Positions 1-9,089 of a DNA stretch of 64,000 bases are shown one piece after another. The DNA comes from Micromonospora zamorensis (GTDB taxonomy: Bacteria > Actinomycetota > Actinomycetes > Mycobacteriales > Micromonosporaceae), in the NCBI RefSeq assembly GCF_900090275.1, contig NZ_LT607755.1, forward strand, positions 4,650,001 through 4,714,000. The letters are read 5' to 3'. The notes beneath the pieces are model-generated. The model made no database searches and was not told where the DNA came from. It saw only the letters and a list, made by a program, of their open reading frames with translations. The translations under genes and the position numbers were made by a program. Positions within the stretch are counted from its first letter, which is position 1; each line of letters opens with the position of its first letter.

Positions 1-1934
1 GGACAGACCAGCAGGGTCGGGCCGGCCTCCGGTGGGTCCCCGGCGAGCAACGCGAGCAGTTGGACGGTCTTGCCCAGCCCCATGTCGTCGGCGAGCACAC
101 CACCCAGCCCGAGCGAGCGCAGGAAGGCCAGCCACGCCAACCCACGCTGCTGGTACGGCCGCAGCGTTCCCACGAAGCTCGGCGGCGGATCCAACGGGGT
201 GAGCCGGCGCTCGACCGCACCGGCGAGCAGGTCGCCGAGCGCCCCGTCGGCGCTCACCTCCAGCACCGGTAGCGCCCCGGTGGCCTCGCCGTCGGCCAGC
301 CCCAGGCGGAGCAGGTCGGCGACGGTCAACTCACCCGCGGAACGGAGCAGGCGCAGACCGGCGGCGAGCCGCCCCGGGTCCAGCTCCACCCACCGGCCGC
401 GCAGCCGCACCAGCGGGGTCTTCAACTCGGCCAGCGTCGCCAACTCGTCGGCGGACAGCGGATGGTCACCGAGGGCGACCTCCCAGCGGTAGTCGACCAG
501 GGCGTCCAGACCGACGCCGGCTTCGGTGCCACCCACAGTGCCGGGCGCGGTGCGACTGCGGGCACGCAACCGGGCGCCGAGCCGCGCCGACGGGCGCTGC
601 CACCAGGACGGCAGCAGCACCCCGAAACCGGCCGCGTGCAGCACCGGAGCGCCCTCGCTGAGAAACCGGTGCGCCCCCTCGACGTCGAGGTCCATCGCCT
701 CCGGGGCGGCGGTCCGCAGCGCGGCGTCCAGATCCGGCCAGAGCCGGCTGGCCCGCCCCAGCTCGGCGAGCAGCGTCTCCTGCGGGCTGGTCGTCCGACC
801 GGCCAGGCCGCCGAGCGTCTGCGGCGCCCGCCAGACCTGCCCGGCGTCGACGTGCAGGCCGGGTTCGTCGGCGGCCTGCAACCCGAACTCCAACCGCCAG
901 CGCCCACCGCCGGTCGGCTCGACCGACGCCGGGACGACGTCGGTCGGCGCCGGGCGGGTGGCCAGGATCGGTTCGGTGACCTCGTCGGGGGCCGGTTCCA
1001 CCAGCCGGAAACTGGCTCGCACCGGGCCGCCCGCGGCGTCGCGCTGCCAGTTGTCCAGCTCGTCGCGCAGGGTGGCCAACGCGGTCGGGTCGACGGTGAA
1101 GTCGCGCCGGGGGCCGGCGAGCGCGGCCAACCACGCCGGTGCCGGGCCACCCGGCCGCAGCCCACGCGCCAGGGTGGTGGTCGCCAGAGCGGCCCGCGCG
1201 GCGGCGTCGGTCAGCGCGTCCAGCGCATCCGCTACCACGTCGGCAGCGGTCAGCTCACCATCACCCGGGCCGGTGGTCCCGGTGGTGGTGACGGCTCGGG
1301 TGGCTGGTGGCAGGGCCAGTGCCAGCGAACGGGCCCATGCGGCGTCGGTGCCGGTCAGCAGGGGACGCCAGACCGCCAGCGCCGGCACCTGCGCCCCGGC
1401 TTCCAACGGCGCTTCGGCGGCCGACCGCGTTTCGGCGGCTGACGGTGTGCTCGGCTCCGTCGTGCGGACGCCGGGGAGGACACGGCCACGGGTCACCAGG
1501 TCGGCGGCGAAGTCAGCCAGCTCGGCGAGGTGACGCAGGGTGGCCCCGGGCACCGCCGGGAGTTCGTCCAGGGCGCGCAGGAGCGGCAGCGCGTCGTCCG
1601 GGGCGTACACCAGCACGGGGACCCGCCACCCGGCCAGGGTGAGCCGGCCGCGGGTCGGGGGTGCGACGGCGGTCCGGATCAGCTCGGGTGAGTCGGTCGG
1701 CGCGCCGGCCCGGGTGGGCAGGGTGAGCAGCGCGGTGTCCGGGCGGGCGGGCTCGGCGGCGTCGGCGAGGACGGCGACCAGGTCGGTGTGCCCGGCGGCG
1801 AAGGGATGCGGGCGTTCCCGGGGTGACCGACCGGAACGGGTCGGTGCGGAAGGCGCGGCGCTGTCCTCGGCCCAGACGGCGAGACCGCCGGTTGGGCTGT
1901 CGCCGGGCAGCCACAGCCCGTGGATGACCAGCAC
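1..1934 (-). CDS. SNF2-family DEAD/DEAH helicase, 3' end beyond left edge
   Basis: About 644 residues are visible; the C-terminal part of the protein lies outside the window. The start is a GTG at 1934 preceded by GAGGGGGAGCAG. The frame begins [12 protein letters not shown] and runs open to base 1. The long N-terminal region, including a [20 protein letters not shown] segment, fits the SNF2 helicase-associated domain (DUF3670 type) of bacterial SNF2 ATPases. The ATPase core begins near residue 590 with [19 protein letters not shown], followed by the Walker A motif ADDMGLGKT near residue 615. Later helicase motifs are cut off. By family it should be a double-stranded DNA translocase acting in the cytoplasm; its target is unknown. 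Frame, start and Walker motif agree, so the family call is firm. Confidence 0.88.
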   Translation of the reverse strand, partial: MLVIHGLWLPGDSPTGGLAVWAEDSAAPSAPTRSGRSPRERPHPFAAGHTDLVAVLADAAEPARPDTALLTLPTRAGAPTDSPELIRTAVAPPTRGRLTLAGWRVPVLVYAPDDALPLLRALDELPAVPGATLRHLAELADFAADLVTRGRVLPGVRTTEPSTPSAAETRSAAEAPLEAGAQVPALAVWRPLLTGTDAAWARSLALALPPATRAVTTTGTTGPGDGELTAADVVADALDALTDAAARAALATTTLARGLRPGGPAPAWLAALAGPRRDFTVDPTALATLRDELDNWQRDAAGGPVRASFRLVEPAPDEVTEPILATRPAPTDVVPASVEPTGGGRWRLEFGLQAADEPGLHVDAGQVWRAPQTLGGLAGRTTSPQETLLAELGRASRLWPDLDAALRTAAPEAMDLDVEGAHRFLSEGAPVLHAAGFGVLLPSWWQRPSARLGARLRARSRTAPGTVGGTEAGVGLDALVDYRWEVALGDHPLSADELATLAELKTPLVRLRGRWVELDPGRLAAGLRLLRSAGELTVADLLRLGLADGEATGALPVLEVSADGALGDLLAGAVERRLTPLDPPPSFVGTLRPYQQRGLAWLAFLRSLGLGGVLADDMGLGKTVQLLALLAGDPPEAGPTLLVC

Positions 1935-2047
1935 CTGCTCCCCCTCGTCGCCGCCCGCGCCCAGGATAGGCGGCCCCCTGCGGGTCCGGCGCATCCCACC
2001 CAGGGCTCACCGCGTCGCCGTCAAAGGCCGCCCGGGGTGATCGAAGA

Positions 2048-2566
2048 TCAGATCGCGCCGGACTCGCCGTCGGTCAACTCGCGCAGGATGTCGGCGTGAC
2101 CCGCGTGCCGGGCCGTCTCCTCGATCATGTGCACCAGCACCCAGCGCAGCGACACCTCACCGAGCTGCGGGTGCGGCACCACGTGGTCGAGGTCGAGGCT
2201 CGCGGCGACGACCCGGGATCGGGCGCAGGCCCGCTCGTACGCCTCGGTGAGCCCGGCGACGGTGTCCTGGTCGCCGACCGCGAAATGCGCCGCCGCGTCC
2301 TCGTCCGAGGTCAGGTAGACGTCGCCCGGCTCGGGGGCCAGCAGGGTCGGGAACCAGTTCCGCTCGACCATCGTCAGGTGCTTGACCAGCCCGGCGAGCG
2401 TGGTCGCCGAGGGCACCAGCCGGCGGCGCGCGTCGGCGTCGGAGAGACCGCGCAGCTTGCGCAGCAGCACGGCTCGGTGGAAGTCGAGGAACGAGTCCAG
2501 GACGGCGCGTTCGTCGGCGGTGCGGGCGAGCACCGGACCGAGCGTCGGATCGATCGTCTGCTCCAT
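2048..2566 (-). CDS. DinB-superfamily protein (DUF664 type)
   Basis: A 172-residue cytoplasmic protein with the helical-bundle pattern of DinB/DUF664 proteins. The conserved histidine positions that bind a metal in this family are visible in VKHLTMVERNWF (about residues 65-76) and in HMIEETARHAGHADILRE near the C-terminus. Family members include mycothiol-dependent enzymes and many proteins of unknown reaction, so no substrate is assigned. The ATG at 2566 has only a weak purine-rich site upstream. The gene is the next reverse-strand gene after the helicase start, separated by 113 bases with no visible hairpin. Confidence 0.8.
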   Translation of the reverse strand: MEQTIDPTLGPVLARTADERAVLDSFLDFHRAVLLRKLRGLSDADARRRLVPSATTLAGLVKHLTMVERNWFPTLLAPEPGDVYLTSDEDAAAHFAVGDQDTVAGLTEAYERACARSRVVAASLDLDHVVPHPQLGEVSLRWVLVHMIEETARHAGHADILRELTDGESGAI

Positions 2567-2649
2567 CCGCCGACCCTAGTGACGAAGCGGGGCTCCCCGC
2601 TGCCCCGCTATCCGCTGCGGGCGGGCGGCACTACGGGCAGGATGGGCGC

Positions 2650-2856
2650 ATGGCTTCATCCGTGCAGATCCTTCTCGTCGGCGGCACGGCGGACGGGCAG
2701 ACCATCACCGTCGAACTGGACAGCAACGGCCGTCCGCCGCTGACCCACCACCACATCGGCTCCGGTGGGCTGGCCGACGCGCAGATCTACGAGTTGGAGA
2801 CCGCCCGGGAAGAGGCCCGCGAGTGGCGCTACCGGTGGACCGGCCCGGCGGTGTGA
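2650..2856 (+). CDS. small hypothetical protein, 68 residues
   Basis: I do not recognise this protein. It is 68 residues, with a short hydrophobic start (SVQILLVGGTADGQT), a predicted beta-rich first half and a charged ELETAREEAREWRYRW helix near the end. There is no signal peptide or membrane segment. The start ATG at 2650 follows GGCAGGATGGGCGC. Codon third positions are G/C rich, as in neighbouring genes, which supports real coding. It lies convergent to the pyruvyl transferase gene with only nine bases between the stops. Confidence 0.6.
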   Translation: MASSVQILLVGGTADGQTITVELDSNGRPPLTHHHIGSGGLADAQIYELETAREEAREWRYRWTGPAV

Positions 2857-2865
2857 CAGCCCAGG

Positions 2866-4008
2866 TCAGACCCGGGTGAGGGCCTGACTGCGCAGGCTCT
2901 CCAACACGCCACGGGTGACCTCCGAGGTGCCCCGCGCCTGCTCGCACACCTCCGCCACCCGGCGGGCGGTGGCCTCGGCGCGTTGCTCCCGCTCGTCCCA
3001 CAATCGGTCGACCTCGGCCAGCAGCGGCCCCTCGACCTCCCGCTCGACACCGCGCAGCGCCGGCACGCCGAGTCGTTGGGCCAGGTCGAAGACCTTGCCG
3101 GCGTACGGCAGGGGCAGGAACGGTGTGCCGACCATCGCCGCGAAGATCAGGAAGTGCAGGCGCATGCCGACGGCCAGGTCGAAGTGGCGCATCAGCCCGA
3201 GCACCTGCTGCGGCGAATAGGTGCCGTGCAGGATCCGGCCCCGCTCGGCGGCGACCATGTGGGACAGGACGCCGTGGGCATGCCGGATGTCGTCGCGTTC
3301 CATCGGCACGAACAGCACGTACGCGTCGATCCGGTGCACCAGGAAGTCACCGATCTGGGCCAGCAGCCGGTGGTAGCCGTCCACGTCCAGCCGCTCGGCG
3401 GCCCGCCCCGGCTCCCGCACGCTGATCCCGACCAGTCGCTTGCCGACCGGCACACCCTCCTCGGCCAGCAGGTGCGCCGGGAACTCCTCCGGTTGCAACA
3501 GGAAGGCCGGGTCCGCGGTGACCGTGATCGGGTTGAGCAGGCCAGCCTCCTCCAGCACCATCCGGGACTCCTGGTCACGGACGGTCACCTGAGTCGCGCC
3601 GGAGAGCGTCTCCCGGACCATGCCGGTGTCCACCCCGTCGCTGAGCGGCCCGACCCCCACCGCGTACGTGATCAGCGGCAGGCCCCGCTCCTGGGCGACC
3701 CGGACCACCCGCAGGTAACGGCGAGCCTCCCGGTCGTAGAGGATGCCACCGCCGCCCAGGATGAGGAGGTCGAGCTGGGCCAGGACCAGGGCGGAGTCGG
3801 TGCGGCTGACGCCCTCCCAGGGCACCGCCTCGACGTCCGGATGGGCGGCCCGGGTGTGCTCCGGGTTACGGGAGAAGACGATGATCCGGGCATTCGGTTC
3901 CTGCGTACGCAGATCGGTGAGCAGGCCAGTGAGGATCGCCTCGTCGCCGAGGTTTCGCCCACCGTACGAGCCCAGCACACCGATGGTCAGTCCGGCACCG
4001 TGCGTCAT
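2866..4008 (-). CDS. polysaccharide pyruvyl transferase family protein
   Basis: A 380-residue protein opening with LTIGVLGSYGGRNLGDEAIL, the glycine-rich N-terminal signature of the polysaccharide pyruvyl transferase family (CsaB/WcaK-like). A second typical stretch is LDLLILGGGGILYDREARRY near residues 90-110, and another is FDLAVGMRLHFLIFAAMVGTP near residue 290. Family members add a ketal-linked pyruvate to surface glycans, using phosphoenolpyruvate; some homologues lack proven activity. I chose the ATG at 4008 because GGGGAGGAGCGACGG sits directly before it, although the frame stays open further upstream. No other surface-glycan gene is adjacent, so the acceptor cannot be inferred. Confidence 0.85.
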   Translation of the reverse strand: MTHGAGLTIGVLGSYGGRNLGDEAILTGLLTDLRTQEPNARIIVFSRNPEHTRAAHPDVEAVPWEGVSRTDSALVLAQLDLLILGGGGILYDREARRYLRVVRVAQERGLPLITYAVGVGPLSDGVDTGMVRETLSGATQVTVRDQESRMVLEEAGLLNPITVTADPAFLLQPEEFPAHLLAEEGVPVGKRLVGISVREPGRAAERLDVDGYHRLLAQIGDFLVHRIDAYVLFVPMERDDIRHAHGVLSHMVAAERGRILHGTYSPQQVLGLMRHFDLAVGMRLHFLIFAAMVGTPFLPLPYAGKVFDLAQRLGVPALRGVEREVEGPLLAEVDRLWDEREQRAEATARRVAEVCEQARGTSEVTRGVLESLRSQALTRV

Positions 4009-4103
4009 CCGTCGCTCCTCCCCAGGTGCGGTCCGCGCCGGTTTCCCGCTGGGCAGGTGAACAGTCCTGCCGGGGGGACCGTCCTGGGGTCTCGCTTCCG
4101 ACC

Positions 4104-4583
4104 TCAGCTCGCCGGGTCGATCCGCTTCGCCATCTGCTGTGAGGTGACCTCGAAGCCCAGACTGCGGTAGAGCCCGATCGCCACGGTGTTCGTCCCGAAC
4201 ACGTTCAGACCCAGCTCGGGCACCTTGAGCTGGGCGAGTTCGACCTCGATGAGCTGGATCATCCGGCGTGCGTACCCATGTCCCCGGTGCTCCTCGTGCA
4301 CCTCGATGTTGTGGATCCACGCCTGGTCCGGGGCGGCGGCCGTCGGCAGGGTCACCCAGATCCAGCCGATCTCGGTGTCACCGACCCGGCCCATCCGCAG
4401 CAGCGCTCCCTCGGTGGCCGCGCCCGCCGGCAGCGACTCCCGGATCTGGCTGCTCGACCGATCAAGGGCCGCCTCCGGGGTCATCCCCCGGTGCGCCACC
4501 AGGTCATCGGCGTACCCCTGCTCCAGCGACACCAGCAGCCGGGCCAACTCCTGCGCCGTCATCGGCGTCAATGTCAATTCCAC
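4104..4583 (-). CDS. GNAT-family N-acetyltransferase
   Basis: A 159-residue cytoplasmic acetyltransferase. The acetyl-CoA-binding core is visible as IHNIEVHEEHRGHGYARRMI (about residues 97-116), with the R/Q-x-x-G-x-A pattern of GNAT motif A. It is followed by LGLNVFGTNTVAIGLYRSLG, the motif B region typical of RimI-like enzymes. The start is the GTG at 4583, preceded by AAGGGGAGCGACT; the upstream in-frame ATG at 4688 has no such site. The substrate is not predictable. Confidence 0.87.
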   Translation of the reverse strand: MELTLTPMTAQELARLLVSLEQGYADDLVAHRGMTPEAALDRSSSQIRESLPAGAATEGALLRMGRVGDTEIGWIWVTLPTAAAPDQAWIHNIEVHEEHRGHGYARRMIQLIEVELAQLKVPELGLNVFGTNTVAIGLYRSLGFEVTSQQMAKRIDPAS

Positions 4584-4794
4584 AGTCGCTCCCCTTCGTC
4601 GTTGCCAGCGGGTAGTGCAGCAGAACCCGCCCGGACACGCCACCGGGTTGGCCACGGCGGGACGGCCAGGCGTGCGCGACCCGGCCATGATGACGAGCTC
4701 ACGTCAGCGATGGCCACCTCGACAATCCGGAGGGGGTGGCCACCGGCGGGGAAATGGGTTGTCCGGCGGCGTGGACGGGGCGCACGGTGAGTAG

Positions 4795-5730
4795 GTGACG
4801 CAGCAGACCACCAACCGGATCGGCTGGACGGACCTGCCCGAGCGGGTCCGGACGTCGGTGCAGGAGATCATCGGCGACCGGGTGGTCGAGGCGGTGTCCC
4901 AACCGGGCGGCTACTCGCCGGGCACCGCGGACCGGGTCCGCACCGCGACCGGTCGGCGGGCGTTCGTCAAGGCGATCAGCCCGGCGCAGAACCCGGACAG
5001 CCCCGGGATGCACCGGGCGGAGGCCCGCACGGCCGCCGCCCTGCCGGCCTCGGCACCGACGCCCCGACTGTTGGGCTGCCACGACGACGGCGAGTGGGTG
5101 GCGCTGGTCTTCTCCGACGTGGACGGTCGACACCCGGCCACCCCGTGGCGGGCCGACGAACTGACCCGCGTCCTGAAGGCCCTGGAGGTGATGGCCGCGG
5201 TGCTCACCCCGAGCCCGGTGACGCACGTGCCGACCGCCGCCGACCGGCTGGCCGAGGACTTCGCCGGGTGGCACCGGATCGCCGCCGACCCACCGGCTGT
5301 GCTGGACCCGTGGGCCCGGGAGCACCTGGACCAGCTGCGCGCCGCCGCCGACCACGGCATCGCCGCGCTGACCGGTGACACGCTCTGCCACGTGGACGTA
5401 CGGGCCGACAACCTGCTGCTCGACGCGACCGGCACGGTCACCGTCGTCGACTGGCCGTGGGCCTGCCGGGGGCCGGCCTGGCTGGACACCGCGCTGCTGC
5501 TGGTCAACGTCCGGCTGCACGGCGGGCACGACACCGAGTCCCTGCTGCGCCGGCTGCCGATCACCGCCGAGGTCGACCCGATGACGCTCACCGGCGTGTA
5601 CGCCGGGTTGGCCGGGTTCTTCGCCGACGGCGCTCGTCGTCCGCCACCGCAGGGCATCCCCACCGTCCGCGCGTTTCAGCAGGCCCAGGCCGACGCCCTG
5701 CTCCCGTGGCTGGCCACCCGCCTCCGGTGA
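4795..5730 (+). CDS. aminoglycoside phosphotransferase (APH)-fold kinase
   Basis: A 311-residue protein of the APH / choline kinase fold. The catalytic loop HVDVRADNLLLD starts at H199 and fits the H-x-D-x(4)-N Brenner motif. The metal-binding aspartate follows in VTVVDWPWA. The N-terminal lobe has FVKAISPAQNPDSPGMHRAEA, containing the likely ATP-anchoring lysine and a following glutamate. Enzymes of this fold phosphorylate hydroxyl groups of small molecules. Resistance to an antibiotic cannot be assumed, because most actinobacterial members have unknown substrates. The start GTG at 4795 follows GGTGAGTA. Confidence 0.82.
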   Translation: MTQQTTNRIGWTDLPERVRTSVQEIIGDRVVEAVSQPGGYSPGTADRVRTATGRRAFVKAISPAQNPDSPGMHRAEARTAAALPASAPTPRLLGCHDDGEWVALVFSDVDGRHPATPWRADELTRVLKALEVMAAVLTPSPVTHVPTAADRLAEDFAGWHRIAADPPAVLDPWAREHLDQLRAAADHGIAALTGDTLCHVDVRADNLLLDATGTVTVVDWPWACRGPAWLDTALLLVNVRLHGGHDTESLLRRLPITAEVDPMTLTGVYAGLAGFFADGARRPPPQGIPTVRAFQQAQADALLPWLATRLR

Positions 5731-5731
5731 C

Positions 5732-5808
5732 CCGGCGGGCGGGTCAGGGCGCCGTCGGCGTCGACCCCCGCTGACCGGCGGGCGGGTCAGGGCGTCGTCG
5801 GCGTCGAC
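5732..5808. repeat. tandem duplication of the 3' end of the HAD gene
   Basis: Two 34-bp copies (5732-5765 and 5775-5808) begin CCGGCGGGCGGGTCAGGG, end GTCGGCGTCGAC and differ at one base. Their period is 43 bp. The right copy contains the stop codon and last codons of the reverse-strand HAD gene (ending STPTTP). The left copy, outside the gene, would encode STPTAP and a stop in the same phase, so it looks like a duplicated gene terminus. Confidence 0.85.
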
Positions 5809-6416
5809 TGCAGGTGGCGTGCCAGTTGCGCCAGGTCGGCAAGGCGCAGATCGCCGTCGAGGCCCTTCAGCGCGGCGGTCATCGCACCGGCCGCCCGCCC
5901 GGCCCGCAGCCCCACCTCGGCATCCTCGACCACCAGGCACCGCGCCACGGGCACGCCCAGCAGAGCGGCGGCCCGCAGATAGCCCTCCGGGTCCGGCTTG
6001 CCCACCCGCACGTCCTCCACGGTGACCAGCACCGGCGCGACGATGCCGGCGGCACCGAGCCGAGCCTCGGCCAGTCGCGCGTCCGCGCTGGTCACCACCG
6101 CCCAGGGCAACCCCAACCGGGCCAGCGCGCTCAGCAGGTCGTGGGCCCCGACGGTGGCCGTCACGTCGGACAGGTCGTCGTACTGCAACGAGAGCTGCCG
6201 CGCCGCAGCCGCGGCGACCGCGCTGTCGTCGAGCGCGGGCAGCAGCCGGCGGATGGTCCGGTCGGCGGGGCTGCCGTGGGCGATCGCCAGCGCCGCAGCG
6301 GGGTCGACGGCGTACTCGACGGCCCACCGCTCCCAGGCCCGCTCGACGGCGGCGTCGGAGTCGACCAGGGTGCCATCCATGTCGAACAGCACCGCGCCGA
6401 TGCCTGCCAATGTCAC
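5787..6416 (-). CDS. HAD-superfamily phosphatase (phosphoglycolate phosphatase-like)
   Basis: A 209-residue HAD hydrolase. Motif I is LFDMDGTLVDSD near residue 10, giving the nucleophile and the general acid aspartate. Motif II is VVTSAD near residue 110, the motif III lysine lies in VRVGKPDPEGYLRAA, and motif IV is CLVVEDAEVGLRAG. The helical cap between motifs I and II puts it in the phosphoglycolate phosphatase / beta-phosphoglucomutase group, so a sugar-phosphate or similar substrate is likely. The GTG at 6416 follows CATCAGGGGGAGCGTGGC. The extra in-frame length upstream is not counted, as it overlaps a palindromic repeat. Confidence 0.85.
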   Translation of the reverse strand: MTLAGIGAVLFDMDGTLVDSDAAVERAWERWAVEYAVDPAAALAIAHGSPADRTIRRLLPALDDSAVAAAAARQLSLQYDDLSDVTATVGAHDLLSALARLGLPWAVVTSADARLAEARLGAAGIVAPVLVTVEDVRVGKPDPEGYLRAAALLGVPVARCLVVEDAEVGLRAGRAAGAMTAALKGLDGDLRLADLAQLARHLQSTPTTP

Positions 6417-6470
6417 GCCACGCTCCCCCTGATGCTCGTCGGACGACAATAGCCGCCCCGCTCCCCCGCC

Positions 6471-6552
6471 CCAAGATCCGCGCAACTTCGGGGATCCTGC
6501 TGCCTCGCCGACTGCCCAGGCAGCAACAACACTGAAGTTGCGCGGATCTTGG
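6471..6552. repeat. intergenic palindromic repeat, copy 1
   Basis: A perfect 19-bp inverted repeat: CCAAGATCCGCGCAACTTC at 6471-6489 and its complement at 6534-6552. A nested inner stem is TGCTGCCT / AGGCAGCA. The AGATCC-to-GGATCT core (6474-6549) is 76 bp, exactly as long as the related element at 13635-13710. It lies between divergent genes and has no T tract, so it is unlikely to be a simple terminator. Confidence 0.9.
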
Positions 6553-6630
6553 CGGGTGGTGTCCTCAGCTCGGCAGGGGGCCTCAACCATCCGCCGCACG
6601 GGAGGCGTTCTTCTCACCGAGGGGGTGGGC

Positions 6631-7134
6631 ATGACCGAGACGTTCCACGAGTTCGTGGTGCAGCGTTCGCCGGCCCTGTCCCGGACCGCCTACCTCCTCA
6701 CCGGTGACCATCAACTCGCCGAAGACCTCGTGCAGACCGCCCTGGCGCGCACCTACCGCCACTGGCGACGCATCCGCGACGGCGATCCCGAGGCGTACGT
6801 CCGCCGCGTCATGTACCACCAACAGGTCTCCTGGTGGCGACGCCGACGCCTCGCCGAACGACTCGAAGCCGAACCCACCGAACGAGCCGGCGGCGACCAC
6901 ACCGACACCACCGCCCTACGACTGACCCTCACCGCCGCGCTGCGCCACCTCACCCCCCGCCAACGGGCCGTCATCGTGCTGCGCTACTACGAGGACCGCA
7001 CCGAAGCGCAGGTCGCCGACCTGCTCGGCTGCTCTCTCGGCACCGTCAAACGCCACGCCCACGACGCACTGCGCCGACTCCGAGCGGTCGCTCCCGACCT
7101 GCTGGACGCCGCCGCGGAGAGGAGCACCCGATGA
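6631..7134 (+). CDS. SigE-family (ECF-type) RNA polymerase sigma factor
   Basis: A 167-residue sigma factor of the actinobacterial SigE-like ECF group. Region 2 covers about residues 5-75 and includes LSRTAYLLTGDHQLAEDLVQ. Region 4 (about 105-155) contains LTPRQRAVIVLRYYEDRTEAQ and the recognition helix GCSLGTVKRHAHDALRRLR. It should direct RNA polymerase to a specific promoter set. The start ATG at 6631 is preceded by GAGGGGGTGGGC. Its stop overlaps the next start as ATGA, so the two genes are translationally coupled. The partner gene therefore probably acts with it. Confidence 0.9.
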   Translation: MTETFHEFVVQRSPALSRTAYLLTGDHQLAEDLVQTALARTYRHWRRIRDGDPEAYVRRVMYHQQVSWWRRRRLAERLEAEPTERAGGDHTDTTALRLTLTAALRHLTPRQRAVIVLRYYEDRTEAQVADLLGCSLGTVKRHAHDALRRLRAVAPDLLDAAAERSTR

Positions 7135-8516
7135 CCGCCCGGCTCCGCGACGCACTGCGTGCCACCGCCGAGGACGTGCCCACCTACCCGGTGTACGAGC
7201 GCGCTCTCGCCACCGCCCGCCGCGACCGTCTGCGCCGCGTGGGCGTCGGCGCCGCGGCGTTGTTGCTGCTCGCGTTGGCCGGCGTCGTGGTGCCGCTGAC
7301 GCGTACCCCCGGCCTCGACCCGGCCGCCGCCGCGAACGCCGCGCTGCCCGACCACATCGCCCTGCCGCCGATCGGCACGCTGCATGTCACCGACCGTCCC
7401 CGGCTCGGTCCGGCGTCGGTCATCTTCGACGGGCCGGCGCCGCGTCTGCACGGTTGGAACGACGTGAACGTGGTCGGCGTGGTCGACGCGGACTCCGACC
7501 GCTACCGGATCATGCGGATGGGCGGGGAGTCACTGGCAGGCGTGTCGGTCCACCTCTCCCCCGACGGCCGGTACGTGGCCCGGCCGGACGGGGTCCAGGA
7601 CGATCCGGGCGTCGAGGTCATCGACCTGATCACCGGCCGGACCCAGCGACTCACGTCGCCCGTCGACCGCAGTGTCTGGAGCACACCTGTCGGCTGGTCC
7701 GCTGACGGCGGGTCGCTGGTGGTCAGTGACGAAGTGCCGGTCGCGTTCGAAGGGGCCACGTACACCACCGTGCTGAGTGCGGTGACCCTCGGCGGGGAGC
7801 GTTGGACCAGGCTGGCCGCCGGCGCCCAGGAGGCCCGCTTCGGCTCGACCGTCGCCGCCGCCCCGGGTCGGCTCGCCTACCAGTACGGCCGCACCGTCGC
7901 GGTGACCGATCTGGCTGGCCGCGAGCTCTCCTCGTTCGCCCTGCCCGACGAGACATGGCTGGCCGGCAAGGGCGCATGGCGTCCGGACGGCACGAACCTG
8001 ACGCTGGCTGTCCGCCGGGCGGACAGCGAGTGGACCCTGCGTCAGGTCGACCCCGCCAGCGGCCGGGACGTCGGTCCACTACGCCTGCCCGCTGTGTCCG
8101 GGGTCGTCGCCATCCGGCTGCTCGGCTGGGCGCCGGACGGGTCGGCCCTGGTGGCGGCCTATCAGCCGGACGCCCTCGCCCCCGACCTGCCGCTCGAGGA
8201 GCAGACGGCCCCGCCCACGAGCGACCAGCGCGTGCGCACCGTGCGGGTGCTGGCGCTCACGCCCGGCGCCACCGCGCCGCGAACCGTGTTGACCGCGCCG
8301 GACCAGGTCATCGCCGTCGACGTCGCCGACCAGGTGGTCCGCAGCGGACGCGTCCGCGACGCGCAGCCGCCGGGCGGAGTGGGTGGTCGGTTCTGGCTCT
8401 GGACGGGTCTCGTCACCATGCTGGTCACGGTCGGAGTGTTGTACGCGAGCCGCCAACGGATCGCGCTGTGGCTCGACGATCGACGCGTCAGGCGGGCCCG
8501 CCGGGCTGGTGGGTGA
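7131..8516 (+). CDS. membrane-anchored beta-propeller-like protein coupled to sigma factor
   Basis: A 461-residue protein with a short cytoplasmic N-terminus (about 36 residues) and a membrane segment at about residues 37-58 (VGVGAAALLLLALAGVVVPL). A large outside domain has repeated beta-strand blocks such as GWSADGGSLVVSD, RPDGTNLTLAV and GWAPDGSALVAAY, resembling TolB/WD-type propeller blades. A second membrane helix (LWTGLVTMLVTVGVLYASR) and a basic tail close it. Proteins in this position behind SigE-type factors often act as regulators, but no classical zinc anti-sigma motif is visible. Regulatory function is inference from coupling. The start ATG at 7131 follows GGAGAGGAG. Confidence 0.78.
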   Translation: MTARLRDALRATAEDVPTYPVYERALATARRDRLRRVGVGAAALLLLALAGVVVPLTRTPGLDPAAAANAALPDHIALPPIGTLHVTDRPRLGPASVIFDGPAPRLHGWNDVNVVGVVDADSDRYRIMRMGGESLAGVSVHLSPDGRYVARPDGVQDDPGVEVIDLITGRTQRLTSPVDRSVWSTPVGWSADGGSLVVSDEVPVAFEGATYTTVLSAVTLGGERWTRLAAGAQEARFGSTVAAAPGRLAYQYGRTVAVTDLAGRELSSFALPDETWLAGKGAWRPDGTNLTLAVRRADSEWTLRQVDPASGRDVGPLRLPAVSGVVAIRLLGWAPDGSALVAAYQPDALAPDLPLEEQTAPPTSDQRVRTVRVLALTPGATAPRTVLTAPDQVIAVDVADQVVRSGRVRDAQPPGGVGGRFWLWTGLVTMLVTVGVLYASRQRIALWLDDRRVRRARRAGG

Positions 8517-8540
8517 GAGACGGCAGCAGCACGGTCGGCG

Positions 8541-9089
8541 TCACTCGCCCCGATTCAAGACCGGACGAACGGTGTCGACGAACGAGATCCGGTGATTCGC
8601 CCGTGCCTCGATCGCGACGAGCCAGCGCTCCCGATGGCCCTCGCGCAAGGGCGTCGTCGCCCCGCCCGGCTCGTCGCCCAGCCGACGCTGGTCGGCGTGC
8701 TCCGCACCGATGCTGGTCAGCACAGCCCGGCTCGCCGCCTCGACCTCCGCCGGCCCTTCCAACAACACCAGGTTGTACGCCTCGTCCACGGCGCGCATCG
8801 CCACGTACGCCTCGTCGTAGCCCGAAACCGGCTCACTCCCGCCGGCGTCGAGCCACCGCCGGTCCAACTGCCGGTACGCCTGGTCGCAGGCGCTCAGGAA
8901 CCCGACGTACGCGTCCCGCCGTAGCTCGTCCCGGCGCGTCGCCCGCCGTTCGACGCTCTCCTGCCGGGCCACGGCGAGCTGGTGGGCCAGTTGCCGTCGG
9001 GTGCTCAACGCGCCGACCAACCCGGTCAGGGCGGCGGCGGCCAGCGTGGACAGTGAGGTGATCAGCGCGACGGCGACGGTGTCCTGCAC
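8541..9089 (-). CDS. hypothetical protein with N-terminal membrane helix and coiled coil
   Basis: A 182-residue protein I do not recognise by name. Residues 4-28 (TVAVALITSLSTLAAAALTGLVGAL) form one membrane segment. A charged, heptad-like helix follows (RRQLAHQLAVARQESVERRATRRDELR), then a soluble helical domain. The layout matches many actinobacterial hypothetical proteins anchored at the membrane with a cytoplasmic body. No catalytic motif is visible. The gene is convergent with the sigma-factor operon, with 24 bases between the stops. Confidence 0.68.
   Translation of the reverse strand: MQDTVAVALITSLSTLAAAALTGLVGALSTRRQLAHQLAVARQESVERRATRRDELRRDAYVGFLSACDQAYRQLDRRWLDAGGSEPVSGYDEAYVAMRAVDEAYNLVLLEGPAEVEAASRAVLTSIGAEHADQRRLGDEPGGATTPLREGHRERWLVAIEARANHRISFVDTVRPVLNRGE

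Noticed and set aside
466..1165. Long reverse-strand open frames offset from the helicase gene
   Set aside because: They are Arg/Pro/Gly-rich readings in the wrong frame of the helicase gene; the frame with [10 protein letters not shown] is the coding one.
4795..5730. APH-like gene as an antibiotic resistance determinant
   Set aside because: The kinase motif alone does not show aminoglycoside specificity; no antibiotic cluster is nearby.
4699..6474. 591-codon reverse frame over the APH gene
   Set aside because: It overlaps both the APH and HAD genes in the wrong frame and has Arg/Gly-rich composition.
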